A model generated the notes under the pieces. The model did no database searches and was not told where the DNA came from. It saw nothing but the letters and a program-made list of their open reading frames with translations. Shown one piece after another: positions 49,358 through 58,536 of a stretch of 64,000 bases of DNA. Positions within the stretch are counted from its first letter, which is position 1, and every line of letters starts with the position of its first letter. The position numbers were made by a program, and so were the translations under genes. This stretch comes from GCA-002726655 sp046582185 (lineage in GTDB: Bacteria > Pseudomonadota > Gammaproteobacteria > Pseudomonadales > Azotimanducaceae). Location of the stretch: assembly GCA_046582185.1 (NCBI GenBank), contig JAYGEX010000010.1, positions 8,997-72,996 of the forward strand, given 5' to 3'.

Positions 49358-50998
49358 CTAAGGTGTCAAAAACCCTTTGGAAAAATCCACAACCGGATAC
49401 CTCATCAGCCCCTTAACCCGACTGTCTTGAAGGTATACATAAGAGCTTTCATGTGTTGGAATTATAGGAATATCGTTATAGAGTATTTCCTGCATCTTGC
49501 CAAAGGCATCCATTCGAATTTTAGGATTAGCTGATGAATTGGTTATGGCCATTAGTTCATCATAACGAGGATTCGCGTACCCAGCGTCGTTGTACGTGCC
49601 TTCAGAGATGAATATACCAGCAAAAAATACTGGGTCACGAAGCGCCCCACCACAAAAGCCTGCACGCGCTATATCGAATTCACCCTTACTCATTTTGTCG
49701 AGGGATTGCTTAAAGGTCTGCTTATCAACTTTAATGTCAAGGCCAAGCGCTGAGCCCAATTGCGCCTGAATAAACTCAGCTTCAATTTGTCGAGTCTCAT
49801 TGGCAAGTATTACGAGCGATGGAATTTCATCAACACCCATCTCTGCTTTTGCTTCTTCAATAAGCATCCTCGCCCTTTTGATATCAAAATCAAGCGCAGT
49901 AGCAGGGTATTCCTTCTGAAAGCTTGCATTAACCCCTTTAATTCGTTTGGTAAATACCGTGTCAATTTTCCGCGTCCCGGGTAGACCAACGATAGTGTTT
50001 ACATATCTGTCTCGATCAAATGCCAAGCGAATTGCCTGCCGTATTTTTAGATTGGAGGTGACTCGTCCAGGGCGAAGGTTCATCCACAACCAGGCAAGGC
50101 AGTTCGTCGGCGCCTTTTGAATTCGAAAGTTTGAATCCGCAGCATCGCTAAGGATTTCTTCGTTTAACTGTAAAGTCGCCAGCTCCTTGCTTTTGTATAC
50201 ATTAAGCAGAGAGCGCACATCGGAGGTGATGTAGCCAACGTCAATGGAGCTCAATCGGATGTCTTTTGCATTCCAGTAGCTATTGCTTTTACTTAGTTTA
50301 ATTGAGGAATTATGCATCCAGTCTTCCAGCACAAAGGGGCCATTGGACAACATGTTTTCAGCTTCCGCACCAAATCGACCTGCCTGGGCTTCTACAAATT
50401 TTTGATTAAGAGGAAAATATGCAGTACCACTCAGTATCGTCAACAGATAAGGTACTGGCTGACTCAGCCTGACCAATAAGGTGAGATCATCAATCGCCTC
50501 CACACCAAGGGAAGCAGGCGGCAATTTTCCCGCCAAAATTTCCCCGGCATTTTCCAGCACATAAGCAAAGAAAGTAGAGCCCGCTGCCGCGGTCCTCGGG
50601 TCTACTAGCCGTCGCCAGGAGAACACAAAGTCATGAGCCGTTATGGGCGCACCATTCGCCCAGCGCGCGTCTTTGCGCAATTTAAAAATGGCTTGGTTAG
50701 CGCCTATCTCCCAGGACTCAGCTACGCCTGGGTAAATCTCTCCGCGTTTGCCAATTACCACCAGGCCCTCATTGGTTAAACCAAGAATAAAGCCGCTGGT
50801 TGTATCTTCCGAGAGAGTACTATCAAGATTTGGCGGCTCGACATACAAGCTGATGGTGATGCTGTCATCTTCAAGATTGACTCCAGCTGCATGCGCGGAT
50901 GGCGCTATTGCCATCGAAACACCGAAAACAAATGTCGCTAGAACCAGCACAAGAACATGCGCGGTAGAGAAGGGAATATCAGTTCGTAATCTGAGCAT
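49358..50998 (-). CDS. ABC-transporter oligopeptide-type solute-binding protein (family 5)
   Basis: This 546-aa periplasmic binding protein of the OppA/MppA class has a signal peptide after ATG 50998 (LVLVLATFVFGVSMAIAPSAHA). A GTG at 51016 is less likely, since AGGT sits suitably before the ATG. Family blocks are ISLYVEPPNLDS, KLRKDARWANGAPITAHDFVFSWRR cut at about 115-140, NGPFVLEDW and the C-terminal YNDIPIIPTHESSYVYL region. No permease or ATPase genes are adjacent, so it is an orphan binding protein. It is convergent with the DDAH gene. Confidence 0.9.
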   Translation of the reverse strand: MLRLRTDIPFSTAHVLVLVLATFVFGVSMAIAPSAHAAGVNLEDDSITISLYVEPPNLDSTLSEDTTSGFILGLTNEGLVVIGKRGEIYPGVAESWEIGANQAIFKLRKDARWANGAPITAHDFVFSWRRLVDPRTAAAGSTFFAYVLENAGEILAGKLPPASLGVEAIDDLTLLVRLSQPVPYLLTILSGTAYFPLNQKFVEAQAGRFGAEAENMLSNGPFVLEDWMHNSSIKLSKSNSYWNAKDIRLSSIDVGYITSDVRSLLNVYKSKELATLQLNEEILSDAADSNFRIQKAPTNCLAWLWMNLRPGRVTSNLKIRQAIRLAFDRDRYVNTIVGLPGTRKIDTVFTKRIKGVNASFQKEYPATALDFDIKRARMLIEEAKAEMGVDEIPSLVILANETRQIEAEFIQAQLGSALGLDIKVDKQTFKQSLDKMSKGEFDIARAGFCGGALRDPVFFAGIFISEGTYNDAGYANPRYDELMAITNSSANPKIRMDAFGKMQEILYNDIPIIPTHESSYVYLQDSRVKGLMRYPVVDFSKGFLTP

Positions 50999-51039
50999 AG
51001 CTGTTACCTGAATCACCGACAGCAGTTATCATACTTGAT

Positions 51040-52359
51040 TCAGCCGCGACGCAAAGCGACATCGCCAACAGCAACCCGTTCGCAGGCGATGCCTATTCGG
51101 CGTGCGCCTTCCTCCAATTGTTCAATCGGGGTCCAGGGATAAGCGATCCTGATGTGCTCGCCGTTCTCGCCAGAGCGATCAACGAAAAAGTTTTTCCCCG
51201 GCGTCACAGCAACGCCCTCTTCCCAGGCAGTCCGCCATACATCATCTTCATTAAGATTGTTTAAGCCCACCCAGAGATAGAAGCCGCCACCAGGCCGGCT
51301 AAAGTAAAGGTGCTTACTGGCACGTTGCTCCAGGGCATCAGCAAGTATTGTCATTTTCTTATAGTATAAACCTCGAATGTACGCCGTATGTTTATCGAGT
51401 ACGCCATCACTCATGTAATTCGAGACCATGCGCACCATTATCTGGTTTAAACCCATGGCGAACCGCATCTGCCCAAAGAGACTAACAAGTTCAGGTTCGC
51501 CATGAATCCAGCCAATCCGTAAACCCGTCGCCAGCGTTTTAGAGAATGTGCCAACCGTAAGGACGCCATGCCCGCCACTCATGCCCGACAATGTACCTGA
51601 CAAAGCACCTGACAAAGTACCGAGCGGCTTATTACCGAAGTACAATTCTCCGTAGGCATCATCATCGAGAATCAGAATATTGTGGTCAGCCGCGAGCTGC
51701 AGCAAAGCCTGCCTTCGGCTTTCACTTAAAGTTGCACCCGTGGGGTTCTGAAAAGTTGAAATGGTATAGATGAACTTAATCCTCTTACCTTGAGATTTAA
51801 GATCATCAACGAGAGAACTCAACTCATCAATCAACATGCCGTCTTCATCCATTGGCACAGACGCAATCTCCGCCTGAACACCTCTGAAGTTCCTAAGCGT
51901 CCCCATATAAGTGGGCGACTCAGCGATAATGACATCGCCGGGATTAATCAAAGTACGGCAAATAAGGTCGATAGCCCCGGCAGAACCGTTAGTGAGCTGA
52001 AACCAGTCTTTATCAACAGCTATGCCACGATCCCGACTGTACCGCTCCGCCAATTGTGCCCGCAAGCGAGCATAACCCGCACCAAAACCATAAATAAAAG
52101 CTGCCTCACCGGGCCTGGTAATCGTTTCTGCTGTCGCGCTTAAGAATTCCTCTTTGGGCACGGTCTGGCTATCGGGAATGCCGATGGCTAATCGAATCAG
52201 TTCTCGCTTTGGGGTTATCCCGAGGGGAGGATCCCAATCACCCGTATCGTCCATTAACTGCAAAGTGACGTCGTTCACTACTTCGGACAAATCTCGGCCC
52301 GCCCATTTTTTTCTCAACTGGTTTCTCAGCTGGCTCTGGGTATTGTTCTTCTCACTCAT
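51040..52359 (-). CDS. PLP-dependent aminotransferase class I/II (MocR-type catalytic domain, no wHTH)
   Basis: This 439-aa fold-type I aminotransferase resembles the aminotransferase part of MocR/2-aminoadipate aminotransferase proteins but lacks a GntR domain. Key elements are the FQNPTGATLS segment, DDDAYGELYF, and the PLP-binding Lys in GTFSKTLATGLRIGW, followed by PGGGFYLWVGL. Between YGELYF and the Lys loop lies an LSG-rich repeat (TLSGALSGTLSG) from a tandem DNA repeat. It is the gene upstream of the binding protein on the same strand, 41 bp apart. Substrate unknown. Confidence 0.88.
   Translation of the reverse strand: MSEKNNTQSQLRNQLRKKWAGRDLSEVVNDVTLQLMDDTGDWDPPLGITPKRELIRLAIGIPDSQTVPKEEFLSATAETITRPGEAAFIYGFGAGYARLRAQLAERYSRDRGIAVDKDWFQLTNGSAGAIDLICRTLINPGDVIIAESPTYMGTLRNFRGVQAEIASVPMDEDGMLIDELSSLVDDLKSQGKRIKFIYTISTFQNPTGATLSESRRQALLQLAADHNILILDDDAYGELYFGNKPLGTLSGALSGTLSGMSGGHGVLTVGTFSKTLATGLRIGWIHGEPELVSLFGQMRFAMGLNQIMVRMVSNYMSDGVLDKHTAYIRGLYYKKMTILADALEQRASKHLYFSRPGGGFYLWVGLNNLNEDDVWRTAWEEGVAVTPGKNFFVDRSGENGEHIRIAYPWTPIEQLEEGARRIGIACERVAVGDVALRRG
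51584..51619 (-). repeat. Three in-frame 12-bp tandem repeats in the aminotransferase gene
   Basis: Three 12-bp units of CCTGACAAAGTA type (first unit diverged) encode TLSG/ALSG/TLSG on the complement. The block lies in a loop before the PLP lysine. Confidence 0.9.
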
Positions 52360-52454
52360 AAGAAAAGTTTATCACGATGTGAATGCAACAATTCTGATGC
52401 CTGGGCTAGTGTTATGATTCACGCCATCTACATCGTCTAAAGCAGGAGTTACGG

Positions 52455-53390
52455 ATGTCGTTATTACTGGGCGCCCATGTTGGTCAGCAAAATATGTCAA
52501 TGGACGAGATGAGAGCGCTGTGGCGAAAACTCGACAAAGCCGGGCTTGACTGGATCTCCGCCTGGGATCATTTTTACGAAGCGCCACCAGCAGGTGGCAC
52601 TGTAGATCACTTTGAAGCAATGGCGACCCTCGGTGCACTGGCAGCCGAAACATCGCATGCCCGATTGGGATGTCTGGTGTTTTACGTTGGCTATCGCAAT
52701 CCTGCCAGCATTGCCAAAGCGGCCGCTACATTGGACCATATTTCCGGAGGCAGGTTCGAACTGGGCCTTGGTGCCGGTTGGCATGAACAGGAAGCAACTG
52801 CTTACGGTTATGATTTCCCTAGTGTTGGCACTCGCCTGGATATGCTAGATGAGGCGGCGACAATTATTCGCGGCATGCTCACCAATGAGCGAACCACCTT
52901 CAAGGGTAAACATTTTCAAGTGGACAACGCCTCTAACCTGCCCGCCCCTGTTCAGGACCGTTTACCCATATGGATCGGCGGCCTCGGTGAGAAGAAAACA
53001 TTGCGGCTAGTCGCCAAACACGCCGATGGTTGGAACGCTGCCTACACCACAGTTGAACATTTCATCCACTTGAATAAAGTGCTCGATCAATGGTGTGAGA
53101 AGCAAGAGCGCGATCAATCAACGCTGAAGCGATCAATCAACCTCACATTCAATCTCGGGCTGACTGCCGCAGATGTTGAAAAAGAGCGGCAGGAACTACG
53201 TGCCGCATGGGGACCGGCAGCCAGCCGCATTGAAGGTGGCGCATTACTCTGCACGCCAACTGAAGCAGTCGAGCGCATCAAACAGTATGAAGCGGCAGGC
53301 GCCGACATGGTTAATGTCGCACTGCGAGCACCCTGGAATACCGAGGCCTTAGACGCTTACATTGAAGATGTGATGCCACAACTAAGATAG
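52455..53390 (+). CDS. LLM-class (F420-dependent type) oxidoreductase
   Basis: This 311-aa luciferase-like TIM-barrel flavoprotein starts MSLLLGAHVGQQNMSMDEM. It has SAWDHFYEAP (about 36-45), LDHISGGRFELGLGAGWHEQEA in two blocks (about 95-116), RLPIWIGGLGEKKTLRLVAKHADGWN in parts, and a C-terminal helix region. The group includes F420-dependent glucose-6-phosphate dehydrogenase-like and FMN enzymes. A CAGGAG site precedes ATG 52455. It is divergent from the aminotransferase. It is a different subfamily from the LLM protein at 34955. Confidence 0.88.
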   Translation: MSLLLGAHVGQQNMSMDEMRALWRKLDKAGLDWISAWDHFYEAPPAGGTVDHFEAMATLGALAAETSHARLGCLVFYVGYRNPASIAKAAATLDHISGGRFELGLGAGWHEQEATAYGYDFPSVGTRLDMLDEAATIIRGMLTNERTTFKGKHFQVDNASNLPAPVQDRLPIWIGGLGEKKTLRLVAKHADGWNAAYTTVEHFIHLNKVLDQWCEKQERDQSTLKRSINLTFNLGLTAADVEKERQELRAAWGPAASRIEGGALLCTPTEAVERIKQYEAAGADMVNVALRAPWNTEALDAYIEDVMPQLR

Positions 53391-53401
53391 TGAATGCTTG
53401 C

Positions 53402-54796
53402 CTAATCAGCAATAACAGCAAGCATCTCACCGATATCGGTATACTTTATCCTCGGGCGATTGACCAATTCGCCTTTTGAAATTTCACTAAGGTCTAGCTT
53501 CTGCCAATCCAGATAGCTCACGATATTTACCTGTGTACGCTTAAACATCGACGCGGCAGCTATTGAATCCGGCGAAACAGGATTGATATGAATGCCTGCC
53601 GCCAGATCCTCCATCATGCAATGAACCGATTCCTGGGCACAGGTCTTGTTAGTTCCTATGACGCCGCTGGGCCCCCTCTTAATCCAACCGGCGGTATACA
53701 ATCCCACAGCCTGCTCGCCACTTTCCAATTTCACGCGCCCCTGTTCATTATTAATTGTTCCCCATTTCGCATGAAACGGCACGTCCGCTAATGCGACACC
53801 CTTGTATCCCACGGAGCGAAATACCAGGCCGACAGGTATCTGCTCTTCATCATGGGTGGCTCTGGCGCGAATGGCACCTTCGTCCGTCTCCACCAGTTCA
53901 TTCCTGACTATTTTAATGGCTGATACCCGTCCATCTTTACCGAGGATTTCAACTGGAGACACCTTAAACCTGAAGGTCAGTAACTGGCGTCTGCCCCTGG
54001 GAATCCGCTTCGCATATTCGCCGATTAAGGCAAGGTTCTTTTCTACATTCTTGTCTGGCTGGTTTTCCAGTTGACGAATACTCGCAGCATCTGCCATGGA
54101 TTCATCTCTCGAGATATAGACATCAGCATCTATCAGCTCGCCCATCTCCTTTAATTCAGGCGGCGTAAATGCTGCCTGTGCCGGACCCCTTCTGCCCAGT
54201 AGATAGACATTCTTAACCTGACTATGGCGCAAAGCCTCTAGTGCGTGATCAGCAATATCAGTCTGGACTAACTCCCCATAGGAGCGGCAGAGAATACGGG
54301 CGACATCCATGGCAACATTGCCCACGCCAACGATGGCAACATTCTCCTGGCTAAGATCAAATTCCAGATGAGCATAATCCGGATGGCCGTTGTACCAGGC
54401 GACGAACTCAGTTGCTGAATGGCTACCAACAAGATCCTCACCTTGAATACCTAGATCCCGGTCTACAGATGCTCCGGTGGCGAACAGGATCTGATGGTAG
54501 TGGGTCTTTAAGTCCGCCAGCGTCAAATGTCTGCCGTATTCAATGTTGCCAAAAAAACGAAAATTGGGATTGTCGGCACTCTTCCCATAGGCTCGAACAA
54601 CAGATTTGTCTTTTGGGTGATCTGGCGCTACACCTGCTCTAACCAGGCCAAAGGGCGTCGGCAAACGATCGATCATATCCATTTGCACATGCAGATCTTT
54701 CTGCTTTAACAAATGGCTGACGGTATAAAAACCAGCCGGGCCTGAGCCAACAATCGCGACTCGCAGCGGCTGCTCCTCAGTTCCAATATCTGCCAT
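53402..54796 (-). CDS. FAD-dependent ferredoxin/adrenodoxin-NADP+ reductase (FprA-like)
   Basis: This 464-aa flavoprotein resembles mitochondrial adrenodoxin reductase and mycobacterial FprA, which pass electrons from NADPH to ferredoxins of P450 systems. From ATG 54796, with AAGGA 7 nt before it, it begins with the FAD-binding VAIVGSGPAGFYTV. Then come TPFGLVRAGVAPDHP, the NADP-binding VGVGNVAMDVARIL, GRRGPAQAAFTPPELKE and the C-terminal GWIKRGPSGVIGTNK. A longer frame to 54871 is unsupported. No P450 or ferredoxin gene lies near it in the window. Confidence 0.92.
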   Translation of the reverse strand: MADIGTEEQPLRVAIVGSGPAGFYTVSHLLKQKDLHVQMDMIDRLPTPFGLVRAGVAPDHPKDKSVVRAYGKSADNPNFRFFGNIEYGRHLTLADLKTHYHQILFATGASVDRDLGIQGEDLVGSHSATEFVAWYNGHPDYAHLEFDLSQENVAIVGVGNVAMDVARILCRSYGELVQTDIADHALEALRHSQVKNVYLLGRRGPAQAAFTPPELKEMGELIDADVYISRDESMADAASIRQLENQPDKNVEKNLALIGEYAKRIPRGRRQLLTFRFKVSPVEILGKDGRVSAIKIVRNELVETDEGAIRARATHDEEQIPVGLVFRSVGYKGVALADVPFHAKWGTINNEQGRVKLESGEQAVGLYTAGWIKRGPSGVIGTNKTCAQESVHCMMEDLAAGIHINPVSPDSIAAASMFKRTQVNIVSYLDWQKLDLSEISKGELVNRPRIKYTDIGEMLAVIAD

Positions 54797-55005
54797 CAAT
54801 TTGTCCTTCGAAACCCTGACATTCGAGATTAGCAGATTGAATAATTCAATGGTTAAAAATATCGACCCCATTCAGCTGAGCACTTGGATATTTGTATGCC
54901 GGGCATCCCGGAAAAAGGTCGATCAACGGTGCTGAATAACGCATAATCAAGGGCTGCCAAGGTAAAAATAATCTCCCCGCAAATGAACAGACATTAATCG
55001 GCACA

Positions 55006-57942
55006 ATGACTGACCCTTCCATTAAAAAAACAGCCATTGAAAAAGCCGCCACCGCAAATACGGTTGCATCTACTGCTACATTGAGCACCAGTGAACAATG
55101 GTTGGCACGCTTTGGCATTCGACCCGAAGACAAATCTGTTACGGCCTTGCTCTTTAGCAACATGTTTTTGTCCGGCATCGCCATTGGCATGATCCGAGTG
55201 TGCGCCCTAACGCTCTTTCTAAAACACTACGGTTCAGAGCAGCTGGCACTCATCGCAATACTGATGGCCATGATTGGCATGCCAGCGACAATCATCATTG
55301 ATCGATTTACCTATCGATTCAGCACTAACACTTACATCATGACCATATTGGGCACGATCCTGATCGGTCTTCTTGTATTTCGCGGGCTACTCGGCCTGAC
55401 TGATAGCAGCATTTTAATTTTCACCCTGCCGCTTTTCTTTGAATTGGTTTATATGCTGTTTAGCCTGCAATTTATCACGCTACTAACAAGGCTGCTGAAC
55501 GTCCGACAGGCGAAACGCCTCTCCGGTATCGCAAGGTCGGGCGAGTTTGTTGCGGAAACTGTTGGTGGATTCCTGATTGTTTTTTTGCTGGCCTTTCTCG
55601 AAATAAAGGACCTCCTTTTTGTGGCAATGTTAACCACTGCCATGGTCTTTGTAGTTGTTCGTTATACCACCAGTAAATTTAAAAATAATCTGTTAATCAC
55701 TAACAAAGAGATGGTCGAAGGTGAAGTGACAGAAAGCCGCCTGTTTGGTCTGCTCAAAATTCCCTATGTGAAATTAATCGCCCTTGCATACACTATTTTT
55801 ATGTTCGCCTATTTCTTTCTTGAAGTCGCATTCTACGATTACGCTTCCGTACAATATCCGGATGACCAATTGTTAGCAAAGTTCATCGCCGAATTCTTCG
55901 CCGCAACGGGGTTCCTGACGATGATTACAATGATCTTCCTGTTCGCGCCGTTCCTGCGAAAATTTGGCATCATCGCTGGCGTCATTGCCTTTCCCGTGGT
56001 CATATTTACCGGCTCCATGGCAGTCAGCGTTATGGAATTCTCGGGGTTTGGTATCTCTGCGGTATTCGCGGTCATCGTGGCAACCAATTGCGCCCGGTTC
56101 ATTCTGCAATCGGCGATCTGGAAGCCATCTGTAGCGATTTTATTTCAGGTGCTGCCCAGCAAACAACGCACAACAGGGTCCGCGCTTATCGAAGGCGTTA
56201 TTGACCCGCTGGCGGGGGGGCTCGCTGGTATCTGTCTGTTCTTCCTGATCGACACGCTTGGGCTGGTACCGAAGCAATTTCTCGTATTACTCAGCATACT
56301 GATGCTTGTCTGGCTCGTGCTCGCGGTATTTATTCGGCGCCTGTATCTCTCGAATCTTGTTGTCAGTATCCAAAAGCGAAAACTAGGCGAGCTTAGTATT
56401 ACCGAATTAGACAATGCCAGTCTCGCCATCATCAAAGCAGGACTTTTAAGCCCTTACCCTGCAGAGATATTTTATTGCCTTGATATACTGGAAGAAATTG
56501 ATCACCCGGAAATTACGGAACTATTAAAGACCGTTCTGTCCAACGATAGTCGCGACGTAAGATTAGACGTCCTTCGCCGGATAGCTGCAGCCGGCATTGA
56601 ACCGCTGATTCCTTATATTCAAATGAGAATTGCTGAAGAGCAAGATGCCGAAGTTCGGGGCGAAGCAATCATTACTTATGCCGCACTGGGACCCGCTAAT
56701 ACCATTGAAGTTGCATCGCCGTTCCTTAACGACGCTGATCAAATGGTTCGAGGCGGGGCGCTTATCGCCATGCTCACGTTCCAGCCAACCAATGAAGAGG
56801 CAAACAATCACCTCCTTAAACTGGTTCGCTCTGAAGACCCCGTTGATCGCCTGTTCGCATCAGATGTCGTTGGCAAGATTGGCAGCGATCATTTTTCCGG
56901 CTACCTGGTAGAACTGCTGGAAGATAGCGAGACTTCCGTGGTTGAAAGGGCAATACAGGCAACAGGATTGATCGGCGACTCACGACTGATCAATATTCTG
57001 GTCTCTAAGCTTTCCATTCCCGCCCTGCTGCCAGCCGCTAGCACTTCTCTTAGATTATTCAAAGAGGCGGCTCTGTACGATCTTGACCTCGGCTTCACTT
57101 CCCCTCATGCGGACCGCAAAATAAAGCTGCACATTATCGATATAGTAAGGGAAATCGGCGGCGTCAAAGCAACAGAAGTATTGCTACGACACATTGATGT
57201 AGATCGACCGGAGGTGCGACACCGAATATTTCTTAGCCTCGCTAGTCTCCACTATCAGGCAGACCCGGACGATCAGTATATTTTCGTGAATAAACTTGAT
57301 GAAGATGTACACAATATCACCTGGCTGCTAGCCGCCATGGAGGATCTACATGGCGTTGAAAAATATCATATCGTTCACCGGGCGCTGGGGCACGAGTTGG
57401 ATGTAAAAAGAGATGGCATGCTCTTACTGATCTCCTTCCTGTTCCCCTCTATCGTTATGTTGGACACCAGAGCGAATATCGATTCCAACGTTGCTGAACT
57501 GCGAATCTTTGCTTTGGAAGTTCTCGACAACCTGCTTACCGGTGAAATAAAGCAGATTGTTTTACCCTTACTGGATGATCTGACAGTTGCCGAACGTCTG
57601 TCCATCCTTGCAGAAAAATTCCCACAACAGAGCATGACACCTGAGGATCGATTTAATGATGTTGTTGATACTCATTTCGACCATGCTTTTTTCTGGACCA
57701 GAAGTACACTGCTGTACCAGATCGGAATGGATCGCGAATTGAAACAAATTGATGTTGTGAGAGGTTCTCTCAAAGACAAGGAGGCCACTATCCGGGAGAC
57801 AGGGCTCTGGGCACTAGCACAATTGAATCCAGCTGATACCCGACGGGTTCTACGAGCCCACAGTGACGACGACAACGCCAGCGTCGTCAGTATTGTTCAG
57901 GAATTGCTCTCCGCTTTACCAATACAGGAACCAACGTCATGA
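55006..57942 (+). CDS. Nucleotide-transporter/MFS-like membrane protein fused to HEAT repeats
   Basis: This 978-aa protein has two halves. The first (about 45-455) has 10-12 transmembrane helices. Its LNVRQAKRLSGIARSGEFVAETVGG segment, read in parts, recalls the RQAKRLF-GAGGS motif of NTT/ATP-ADP-translocase proteins. The second half (about 465-975) is a soluble series of HEAT-like helical pairs (for example DVRLDVLRRIAAAG, MVRGGALIAML, SVVERAIQATGLIGD). The topology predicts a cytoplasmic HEAT scaffold on a carrier. NTT-like proteins joined to HEAT and cyclic-nucleotide-binding domains are known in free-living bacteria; here the cyclic-nucleotide domain is the next gene. Cargo is unknown. 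Confidence 0.8.
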   Translation: MTDPSIKKTAIEKAATANTVASTATLSTSEQWLARFGIRPEDKSVTALLFSNMFLSGIAIGMIRVCALTLFLKHYGSEQLALIAILMAMIGMPATIIIDRFTYRFSTNTYIMTILGTILIGLLVFRGLLGLTDSSILIFTLPLFFELVYMLFSLQFITLLTRLLNVRQAKRLSGIARSGEFVAETVGGFLIVFLLAFLEIKDLLFVAMLTTAMVFVVVRYTTSKFKNNLLITNKEMVEGEVTESRLFGLLKIPYVKLIALAYTIFMFAYFFLEVAFYDYASVQYPDDQLLAKFIAEFFAATGFLTMITMIFLFAPFLRKFGIIAGVIAFPVVIFTGSMAVSVMEFSGFGISAVFAVIVATNCARFILQSAIWKPSVAILFQVLPSKQRTTGSALIEGVIDPLAGGLAGICLFFLIDTLGLVPKQFLVLLSILMLVWLVLAVFIRRLYLSNLVVSIQKRKLGELSITELDNASLAIIKAGLLSPYPAEIFYCLDILEEIDHPEITELLKTVLSNDSRDVRLDVLRRIAAAGIEPLIPYIQMRIAEEQDAEVRGEAIITYAALGPANTIEVASPFLNDADQMVRGGALIAMLTFQPTNEEANNHLLKLVRSEDPVDRLFASDVVGKIGSDHFSGYLVELLEDSETSVVERAIQATGLIGDSRLINILVSKLSIPALLPAASTSLRLFKEAALYDLDLGFTSPHADRKIKLHIIDIVREIGGVKATEVLLRHIDVDRPEVRHRIFLSLASLHYQADPDDQYIFVNKLDEDVHNITWLLAAMEDLHGVEKYHIVHRALGHELDVKRDGMLLLISFLFPSIVMLDTRANIDSNVAELRIFALEVLDNLLTGEIKQIVLPLLDDLTVAERLSILAEKFPQQSMTPEDRFNDVVDTHFDHAFFWTRSTLLYQIGMDRELKQIDVVRGSLKDKEATIRETGLWALAQLNPADTRRVLRAHSDDDNASVVSIVQELLSALPIQEPTS

Positions 57943-58080
57943 CGCCCAGAAAACAATTCGCGGGCTGAAAACGTCTGCTTAAAGGTTTACCGACCCCGAT
58001 TAAACTAAATTTCGATAGCAGGGGTTGAACTGTCATAATGGGAAGACGGCACACCCAATCGCAGCAATCGGTAGTTCGAC

Positions 58081-58512
58081 ATGTTATTGACAATCGAAAA
58101 AGTCCTCATTCTTAAATCGGTAGATATATTTTCCTCTGTCCCTGAAGCGCAACTCGTCGATCTCGCGACTATTGTCGATACGGTGGAATACCAGGCAGGC
58201 GATGTCATTATTCACAAGGGTGACCTTGGCTCATCCATGTATATCGTGGTCGATGGCAAGGCTCGAGTCTACGAGGGAGACCAGGAGCTAGGCATCCTCG
58301 GCCACAGGGGAGTATTCGGCCACCTTGCAGCACTTGACCCCGAGCCGCGAGCAGCATCCGTACAAGCCATCGAAGATTGCACACTGTTACGCCTGGAGGG
58401 CGAATCGCTTTATGAGCTGATGGCCGGCAGCAAAGAAGTCACTCGCGGCATCGTCAGGGTGCTCTGCGACTACGCAAGGCAGAACCTCGCGCGTACTCAA
58501 GTGTCAAACTGA
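58081..58512 (+). CDS. Small cyclic-nucleotide-binding-fold (CNMP/CAP_ED) protein
   Basis: This 143-aa protein is a stand-alone cupin-like cyclic-nucleotide-binding domain with flanking helices and no DNA-binding domain. The fold is seen in GDVIIHKGDLGSSMYIVVDGKARVY (read in blocks about 40-64) and in the phosphate-binding cassette VFGHLAALDPEPRAASV (about 78-94). Arg90 is kept, but the ribose-binding Glu of the FGE motif is His81. So it may bind a different ligand or none. It lies 138 bp after the HEAT-carrier gene and 24 bp before asmA, probably regulating the carrier. Confidence 0.82.
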   Translation: MLLTIEKVLILKSVDIFSSVPEAQLVDLATIVDTVEYQAGDVIIHKGDLGSSMYIVVDGKARVYEGDQELGILGHRGVFGHLAALDPEPRAASVQAIEDCTLLRLEGESLYELMAGSKEVTRGIVRVLCDYARQNLARTQVSN

Positions 58513-58536
58513 TCAATATCCTCCAAGAGTTTCGCC

